Shown here: positions 57,231-64,000 of the stretch, one piece after another | Layout of the letters: every line of letters starts with the position of its first letter | Numbering within the stretch: position 1 is the stretch's first letter | Source of the DNA: Paenibacillus sp. JCM 18996 | GTDB lineage: Bacteria > Bacillota > Bacilli > Paenibacillales > NBRC-103111 | DNA: 64,000 nucleotides | Direction: 5' to 3' | Assembly: GCA_001313085.1 (NCBI GenBank) | Contig: BBFE01000002.1 | Coordinates: forward strand, 94,437 to 158,436 | The notes under the pieces: generated by a model | Told to the model about the DNA's origin: nothing | The model's database searches: none | What the model saw: only the letters and a program-made list of their open reading frames with translations | Made by a program: the position numbers and the translations under genes

Positions 57231-57342
57231 GTCGCTGCGGAACTATTTTGTTTTCTTACGTGCCATTTAGGTTAATATATATTTTAACAGCAAAATTGCA
57301 AGGAGGTGTGCCTGCCTGTCTTATGTAGGCGGCAGGAGATCA

Positions 57343-58696
57343 TTGAACACGGAATCCGGGACGGTTTTATGGTATCTTGTATTGGTCGTTGTGCTGGTGT
57401 TGATGAACGGCTTCTTTGTGGCCGCCGAGTTTGCGATGGTCAAGGTGAGAGGAAGCAGGATCGACACGCTTGTAAGCGAAGGCAACAACAATAAAGCCAA
57501 TTATGCCAAGAATGTGACCCACAATTTGGACGCATATTTATCCGCATGCCAATTAGGGATCACTTTGGCTTCCCTCGGGCTCGGCTGGGTGGGGGAACCG
57601 GCCATCGCCAAGCTGTTGGCTCCTGTGCTGCATCACTTCGGATTGGGACAGGTCTTGATCCACACCATATCGGTTATCATCGCTTTTTTTTGTTTGATTA
57701 CTTTCCTGCACATTGTATTGGGCGAGCTTGCTCCCAAAACAATCGCCATCCGCAAATCCGAAGGCATTGCTCTGTGGACGGCGGGCCCTTTAATCTTTTT
57801 TCCGTAAAATCTTCGCCCCCGCGATCTGGTTCTTGAATGGGACGGCCAACTGGCTGCTCAAAGTATTCGGCGTTGAGCCGGCTTCCGAGAAAGAGCAGGC
57901 CCACACGGAGGAAGAGATCCGCATCCTGATGAAAGAAAGCCACAAGAGCGGCTTTATTGACAACACCGAGCTTACGCTGTTCGATAATATATTTGAGTTT
58001 GCCGATACCCAGGCCCGCGAAATTATGATTCCCCGCACGGAAATTAACTGCTTGTACACGAACATGTCTTTTGAGGAAAACCAGAAGATTCTGGAGACGG
58101 AAATGCATACGCGTTATCCTGTATGTGAAGGGGATAAAGATAATATTATCGGCTTCATCCATATTAAGGATATGATTCGTCCCCACAGTGAACCGTATAA
58201 GCTCAAACAGTTGATCCGACCGATAACGAGTGTGCCGGAGTCGATCCAGATCAGCTCGCTTCTGAAGATTATGCAAAAGAAGAAGGCACAGATGGTGATT
58301 CTGATCGATGAATATGGAGGCACCTCCGGTCTGGTCACTTTAGAGGACATCATGGAGGAAATCGTCGGGGAAATCCAGGACGAATTTGACGAAGAGCGGC
58401 CCCATATCGAAAAGAAAGACGAGGCCACGTATTCCATCGACGGGATGCTGCAGATTGATGAAGTGAACGCCTACTTCGGAACCGATATCGAAAGTCACGA
58501 TTACGATACCATCGGGGGATGGGTGTATTCGCAGGTGGAAAGCCCGCCTAAGAAGAACCAGAGGGTCTCCTATCACGATTCTTATGATTTTATTGTAGAC
58601 GAAACGGATCACTTGAGAGTGTCCCGCATAATTGTCCGTAAAACGGACAAACCAATGCCTGAAGACACCAAACCCATGACACCGATAACGCAATAA
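57343..58696 (+). CDS. CNNM/CorC (hemolysin C-like) membrane transporter
   Basis: About 450 residues. DUF21/CNNM membrane domain with MNGFFVAAEFAMVKVRGSR and LGELAPKT, two CBS domains (IMIPRTEINCLY, GFIHIKDMI, LIDEYGGTSGLVTLEDIMEE) and the C-terminal CorC domain (DGMLQIDEVNAYF, TIGGWV). Mg2+ (or other cation) homeostasis is the known role of relatives. TTG 57343 after AGGAG. One break at T7 near 57800 (five or six gives FRKIFAPAIWF). Confidence 0.9.
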
Positions 58697-58700
58697 TTCG

Positions 58701-58735
58701 AAATATTCCCGTAATGAAAAGGGAATATTTTTTTC
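58701..58735 (+). terminator. Terminator after the CNNM gene
   Basis: AATATTCCC and GGGAATATT with a 10-base loop, followed by T6-7. Confidence 0.85.
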
Positions 58736-58808
58736 ATGAAAAAGATTTTTTTTCCTTAAAAGCAGATGGTACAATGAAGGATATACCGCTGGAAGAAGGA
58801 GAAATCCA

Positions 58809-59937
58809 TTGAAATCGATTGCTGTTAGGCTGATCTTGATCACACTGGCCGGCTGGTTTTTTTTATAAATCCGCAAATTACGAAATCATCGGCTCCCGTC
58901 TTGTATCAAAACCAGGTTGCAGTCATTACCTATCACCATATAGATCCCTCCGTGCAGGGTGACGTTACGATAACGCCGAAGTTATTCCGCAGCCAGCTGA
59001 TAGATTTGTTGGATCGCAATTATCATTTTATTACTTTGGATCAGCTTTTGGCTTATTATGAAGGTCAAGAAGTTCCCCCCAACGCGGTTTTGATTACTTT
59101 TGATGACGGATACGAAAGCTTTTATAATTATGCTTATCCGGTTTTGAAGGAGCTTTCCATCCCCGCGGTTAATTTTGTAATCACCAAAAAAATTTGGACG
59201 ATCCGAAAGCAAGCAAAATACCGTCTTTGTCCCGTGAACAGATCCTGCAAATGACGAAGCAATTCCCGCTAATTGATTTTCAGTGCCATTCGGACAATCT
59301 CCACAGCCGTCAGCGGGAGGGGCTTCCTTTATTGGTCGGCAAGCTCCCCCAGGAAACGGAGGACAAATATAAGCAAAGAATTACGAAAGACACTATGGCC
59401 TGTACCGAGAAGCTTGCAAAGCTCATAAATAAACCGGTTCATTCCTATGCATATCCCTTTGGAGCCGGCGACCACGATTCGATTTCCCTTCTGGAATCAG
59501 CGGGTGTCTCTTATGGCTTTACCACGGTCAATGATATGGCTACACGGGATTATGACAAACTGCACATTCCCCGGATTAATGCAGGCAGCCCGTTCATCAA
59601 ATTTAATTCTTTAAACAATACGATCCTGAAAAAAATAACCAAAGAGCTTGATCCGTCCACACCCGTACCGGTCGATAAGGTGCTGCAGTCCTTGGATGGG
59701 CGCCTGACAAGCATTGGAAAGCAGGAGCTTGAGTTCTCGGTCAAAGACCGAAGGTGGAAAATCAGTCTCGATTCTTCAATCGCAGAAACACCGAACGGAC
59801 CGATAGAGCTGCGGCAACAACCGGCAATGAGCAAGTCGAGCGCGCATTTGCGGTGGGACGATATCCAAACGATGTTGGGAGTTCAGCTCAACTATCATCC
59901 CTACACCGATTCATACAGTTTGAAGCCAAGTTTGTGA
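58809..59937 (+). CDS. Secreted polysaccharide deacetylase (NodB-like)
   Basis: About 375 residues. Signal peptide MKSIAVRLILITLAGWFF, then NodB fold: ITYHHIDPS, catalytic TFDDGYESFYNYAYP, metal-binding FQCHSDNLHSRQ (HxxxxH), AYPFGAGD. The last 90 residues (EFSVKDRRWKISL ... WDDIQTMLGVQLNYHPY) resemble a copper amine oxidase N-terminal-type stalk. TTG 58809 with AAGGAG. Breaks at T8 58857-58864 and A7 near 59190. N-deacetylation of wall or matrix glycans is likely. Confidence 0.88.
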
Positions 59938-60168
59938 CAGTTCAATATATTGCTCTTACCAGGTTTATTTGTACTAATTATGTGAAAGTAATATAATAGA
60001 GTAATATGTCTTTTAGCAAACAGCTGCTCTTCACTCGCTTTTAAGAGTAAAGCGGCGGTTTATATTGATTTATTCCGGGCAACAGGATCCTTTCTTTGTA
60101 TCGGGACAGTCCTGGAGACTGATTGATAAATAGTTTATTCTTTGTTGAATTTGTGCAGGGGGGTTAAC

Positions 60169-62677
60169 ATGGCTGAGGAATCAGGAACATCTCAAGTTAA
60201 AGATATAGATATCGGCTTGGAAATGCGGACATCGTTTATGGATTATGCGATGAGCATTATCGTAAGCCGTGCTTTGCCGGATGTAAGAGACGGATTGAAA
60301 CCGGTTCACCGCAGAATTCTGTACGCTATGTCGGAGCTCGGAATGGCCCCGGACAAGCCGTACAAGAAATCGGCGCGGATCGTCGGAGAAGTCATCGGCA
60401 AGTACCATCCTCACGGGGATTCCGCAGTTTATGAAACGATGGTTCGTATGGCCCAGGATTTTTTTCATTGCGAAATATGCTCGTAGACGGTCACGGCAAC
60501 TTCGGTTCCATCGACGGTGACTCGGCTGCAGCGATGCGTTACACGGAAGCAAGGTTATCCAAGATAGCAATGGAACTGCTGCGGGACATCAATAAAGAAA
60601 CGATCGATTTCGTGCCGAATTATGATGGGGAAGAGCAAGAGCCGGCTGTGCTGCCTGCGCGGTTTCCTAACTTGCTGGTGAACGGAAGCTCCGGTATTGC
60701 AGTAGGGATGGCAACGAATATCCCGCCACACAATTTGCGCGAAGTGATTGAGGGCGTGCAGCAGCTGATTATCAATCCGGAAATCACTCCGATGGAATTG
60801 ATGCAGTATATCAAGGGACCGGACTTTCCGACCGGCGGGTACATTCTGGGCCGCGAGGGCATCAGGCAGGCGTATTCCACCGGCAGAGGATCCGTCACCA
60901 TGCGGGCAAGGGCGACGATTGAAGAGAATAACAACAAAGAACGGATTGTCGTCCACGAATTGCCTTACCAAGTCAACAAAGCCAGACTGATTGAAAAGAT
61001 AGCCGAACTCGTAAGAGACAAGAAGATCGACGGCATTACTGATTTGAGGGATGAATCCGACCGCAACGGGATGCGGATTGTGATAGAACTCCGCCGCGAC
61101 GTGAATTCGAATGTTGTACTGAATAATCTGTATAAACAAACGGCGATGCAGTCCAATTTCGGTATCATTATGCTCGCTTTGGTGGGCAACGAACCGCGGG
61201 TATTGAATTTGAAAGACATGCTGCGGTATTACTTGCTTCACCAACAGGAAGTCATCCGCCGCAGAACCGAATACGACCTGAGAAAAGCGGAAGCACGGCG
61301 CATATTCTGGAAGGTTTGCGTATAGCCCTGGATCATTTGGACCAAGTCATTTCGCTGATCAGGGCATCCCGGACAACGGAAGAAGCAAGAGACGGCTTAA
61401 TGAACACGTTCCAGCTGTCTTACGATCAAGCGCAGGCGATTTTGGACATGCGTCTGCAGCGGTTAACCGGACTGGAAAGAGAGAGGCTGGAAGCCGAATA
61501 TACCGAGCTCGTCAAGAGAATTGCGGAATTACGCGCCATTCTGGCTGATGAACAGTTGATTTTGGGAATTATCAGCGACGAATTAAACGAGATTAAAGAG
61601 AAATACGGCGATGACAGACGTTCCGAGATCACTGTGGGCGAGGAAAGCATCCTGGATGAAGATCTTATCCCCCAAGAGGATGTAATTATCACTATTACCC
61701 ATACAGGTACGTAAAACGTCTGCCGGTCACGACCTATCGCAGCCAGAAACGCGGCGGCAGAGGCGTGATAGGAATGGACACCAAGGATAATGACTTCGTA
61801 GAGCACCTGTTCGTGAGCAACACTCATCAGAACCTGCTGTTCTTTACGAACAAAGGAAAAGTTTATAAGCTTAAAGCCTATGAAATCCCTGATTTGAGCC
61901 GGATCGCGAGAGGCACGCCAATTATCAACCTGATCCAGATCGAACAGGGAGAAACGGTGAACGCCGTCATTCCAGTACAGAATTTCGATGCGGACCAATA
62001 TCTGTTTTTTTTCAACAAAGAAAGGAATCGTCAAGAAGACGCCTCTGGATGATTATTCGAACATTCGCCGCGGCGGGCTGATTGCGATTAACCTTCGCGA
62101 AGATGACGAGCTGATCGGAGTCAAGCTAACGGGCGGAAACAGCGGCATTATTATGGGTACGAAGCTTGGGATGTCCATCCACTTCCCGGAACAGGACGTT
62201 CGGCCTATGGGACGTTCCGCTACAGGGGTCAGGGGTATCCATTTGTCCGACGACGATGATGTTATCGATATGGACGTCACTGATGAAAGCAGCAGCGTGC
62301 TGATCGTCACTTCCAAAGGCTACGGCAAGCGTACCCTGGTGTCCGAGTACCGTACGCAAACGCGTGGTGGTAAAGGGATCAAGACTTTGAACGTCACGGA
62401 CAAGAACGGCCCGGTGGTCGGCTTGAAAGTCGTGGTCGAAGATGAGGACCTTATGATTATTACCGCATCCGGAACAATTATCAGAACCAGTATGGCGGGA
62501 ATTTCCATGATGGGACGAAACACACAAGGAGTGCGCTTGATCCACATTCGCGAAGACGACGAAGTAGCCACATTGGCTAGAGTGGAGAGAAGCGAGGATC
62601 CTCAGGACACACTGCCAGTAGACGAGTTGACGGAAGAAGTCGTTGAAGGGGTGCCGGAAGAGGACTCCGAAGAATAA
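60169..62677 (+). CDS. gyrA: DNA gyrase subunit A
   Basis: About 835 residues. Winged-helix domain with [23 protein letters not shown] motif, quinolone-region [17 protein letters not shown], active Tyr in [12 protein letters not shown], and the C-terminal beta-pinwheel with GyrA box QKRGGRG (61751-61771). Breaks: T6 60461-60466 ([15 protein letters not shown] expected), one near 61302 (missing base), one near 61710 (A/T region) and T8 62005-62012. Strong G-rich RBS upstream of ATG 60169. Confidence 0.96.
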
Positions 62678-62686
62678 ATTTAATCA

Positions 62687-62718
62687 AGGGTGGGGCTTAC
62701 GTCCCCATCTTTTTTTTG
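62687..62718 (+). terminator. gyrA terminator
   Basis: GGTGGGG and CCCCATC pair around CTTACGT, followed by T8. Confidence 0.8.
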
Positions 62719-62780
62719 TTTTACAATAATATGAGCACATAGACGGCAGTATATATTTTAGTATAAGAGAGGGACATGAA

Positions 62781-63859
62781 ATGGCAACGATCCCCGTGTC
62801 GAAAGTAAAAAAATGGAGAGACATTGAAAGATCCCGTAATAACCAACATGGGGAACCTCCTTTTTTTCCGAAGGACAAGCTGCTTACGCAGCGCGACATT
62901 GACATTCTTAAGGCGTTTCTGATTCCTACTGTATCGATTGTTTCCAAAGAGAAGGACAGTGAGGTCCCTGAAGAGCCGAATGCTTCCAATGATCCTCCAG
63001 GCGCCAACGTCCCTTCCTTTGATACCGAATATGAAAACATGGTGCAGCTGCTGAAAAAAAGTATTCCACATCAACGCCATAAATTCTGTCGAGAGAATTT
63101 CTATCCTCGATTTGCGCACCCAGATGGATGCTTTGCTTCAACATATCGATTCTTATAATGTCCTGACGTTCAGCCGCCGCTATTTTCCCATATCCGACTA
63201 TATTTATCATAACAGCATTATGGTTTCTCTAACTTCGTATTTACTTGCCAAGTGGAACGGCCTGCCGCCTAAAGATCATATGCCTGCCGCCCTCGCGGGA
63301 TTGCTGCACGATATAGGGAATGTGAAGGTGGATTCGGGCATTTTGGTCAAGCCTGCGCAGTTAAGTGCTGAGGAAATTGAACAAGTAAAAAAAGCATACG
63401 GTAATCGGATACAATATTTTAAAGAATGTGCCTGCAATTAATGAAGGTGTAAAATTGAGCGCCCTTCAGCATCATGAGAGGGAGGATGGCTCCGGATATC
63501 CTTTAGGGTTAACCGGTGATAAAATTCACAAGTACGCCAAGATAGTGGCAGTTGCGGATATTTATCATGCGATGACAAGCCGGCGTTCATATAAAAAAAG
63601 CCGTTTCCCCCTACATTGTCCTCGAGCAGCTTTTTTTAACAGTTCATTCGGTAAGTTGGACCCGGCCATCGTCCAAACCTTTATTAATAAAGCGACGCAA
63701 ATCGGCATCGGGGCTGTGGTAAAGTTAAGCGATAACCGTGTGGGTGAGATCGTGTTCACAGATCGGGCCAATCCGACCCGGCCTTGGGTAAATGTAAATG
63801 GCACCATTATCAACTTGGCCCAGCAAAGAAACATATTCATCCAGGAAATGATAATTTAA
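62781..63859 (+). CDS. HD-GYP domain phosphodiesterase
   Basis: About 360 residues. A linker-like N-terminal region, then the HD-GYP domain: LAGLLHDIGNVKVD supplies the HD pair, HHEREDGSGYPLGL the HHExxDGxGYP signature, and VAVADIYHAMTSRRSYK the last metal site. Likely a c-di-GMP phosphodiesterase or related sensor, soluble, no visible membrane segment. ATG 62781. Breaks at A7 63053-63059, A6-7 near 63388, A7 63592-63598 and T7 63632-63638. Confidence 0.88.
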
Positions 63860-63984
63860 AATATATCGGCTTATGGGTTGACTTTGGTGTTTTCTTCATG
63901 GTATATTATATCTCGCCGCTAAAACGGCAGCCGTTACAATGTATGAAAACAGCGTTGGCAAGGCAAAGTAAATAAAAAAAGTTG

Positions 63985-63990
63985 TTGACA
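63985..63990 (+). promoter_or_regulatory. -35 element, probably of a ribosomal RNA operon
   Basis: TTGACA occurs in an A/T-rich setting (GTTGTTGACACTG) ten bases before the end of the window. In Bacillales an rrn operon often follows gyrA, and rrn promoters have this perfect -35. The -10 would lie beyond the edge. Confidence 0.4.
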
Positions 63991-64000
63991 CTGTGTTGGT

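Overview
The window is the replication-origin region of a Gram-positive, spore-forming Firmicute, most likely a Paenibacillus or close relative in the Paenibacillaceae. The inference rests on gene order: rpmH-rnpA-yidC-jag-mnmE-mnmG-rsmG-noc-soj-spo0J lie to the left of dnaA, and dnaN-yaaA-recF-remB-gyrB-gyrA to the right. Further left come rpsF-ssb-rpsR-gdpP-rplI-dnaB-purA and the walRKHIJ-htrA-rlmH block. The spore-specific protein YyaC, Noc, the CxxH/CxxC protein, DUF951 and the HD-GYP gene after gyrA fit the same assignment.

Layout. 0.1-5.8 kb: a self-contained fructose PTS locus on the + strand (FruR-type regulator, 1-phosphofructokinase, IIBC, IIA, HPr, enzyme I). 5.8-8.4 kb: a luciferase-like oxidoreductase and the pseudokinase AMPylase SelO (minus). 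8.9-10.4 kb: a Tat-signal metallophosphoesterase of the ADP-ribose/CDP-alcohol diphosphatase type followed by its own TatA. 10.5-15.1 kb: an accessory stretch with an aldo/keto reductase flanked by oxidoreductase relics, an unknown protein, a TMEM175-type K+ channel and an amino-acid permease. 15.5-23.9 kb: rlmH, CxxH protein, htrA and walJ-yycI-yycH-walK-walR. 24-25.6 kb: a LysM/G5/M23 envelope peptidase with a structured, riboswitch-like leader. 26-35 kb: unknown membrane protein, purA, dnaB, rplI, gdpP, yybS, rpsR, ssb, rpsF. 35-40 kb: yjzC, tRNA-Ser, DUF951, MscS, DUF3343, yyaC, DUF4446 and a class V aminotransferase. 40-50.4 kb: spo0J, soj, noc, rsmG, mnmG, mnmE, jag, yidC, rnpA, rpmH, with two parS sites. 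50.4-52.4 kb: bipartite oriC around dnaA. 52.4-64 kb: dnaN, yaaA, recF, remB, gyrB, a CNNM/CorC transporter-like protein, a polysaccharide deacetylase, gyrA and an HD-GYP protein. The right edge shows the -35 box of what is probably a ribosomal RNA promoter.

The dominant anomaly is that only about nine of some 58 protein genes read in one frame; the rest, including dnaA, dnaN, gyrA, gyrB, recF and walK, are broken. Nearly every break maps to an A or T run of six to eight where homology predicts five to seven, or to a G/C run that is one base short. Two adjacent errors cancel in remB, one error creates a false gene fusion at 38.7 kb, and one adds a lysine to the Walker A motif of Soj. I read this as a length bias of the sequencing or assembly, not as gene decay, so gene boundaries below span the breaks and pseudogene calls are reserved for true relics. 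Transcriptional slippage is the biological alternative.

Functionally the window combines origin control (DnaA, boxes, DnaA-trio, parS, Soj/Spo0J/Noc), envelope homeostasis (WalRK, YycHI, HtrA, M23 peptidase, deacetylase, YidC) and c-di-AMP turnover (GdpP, possibly a c-di-AMP riboswitch before the M23 gene).
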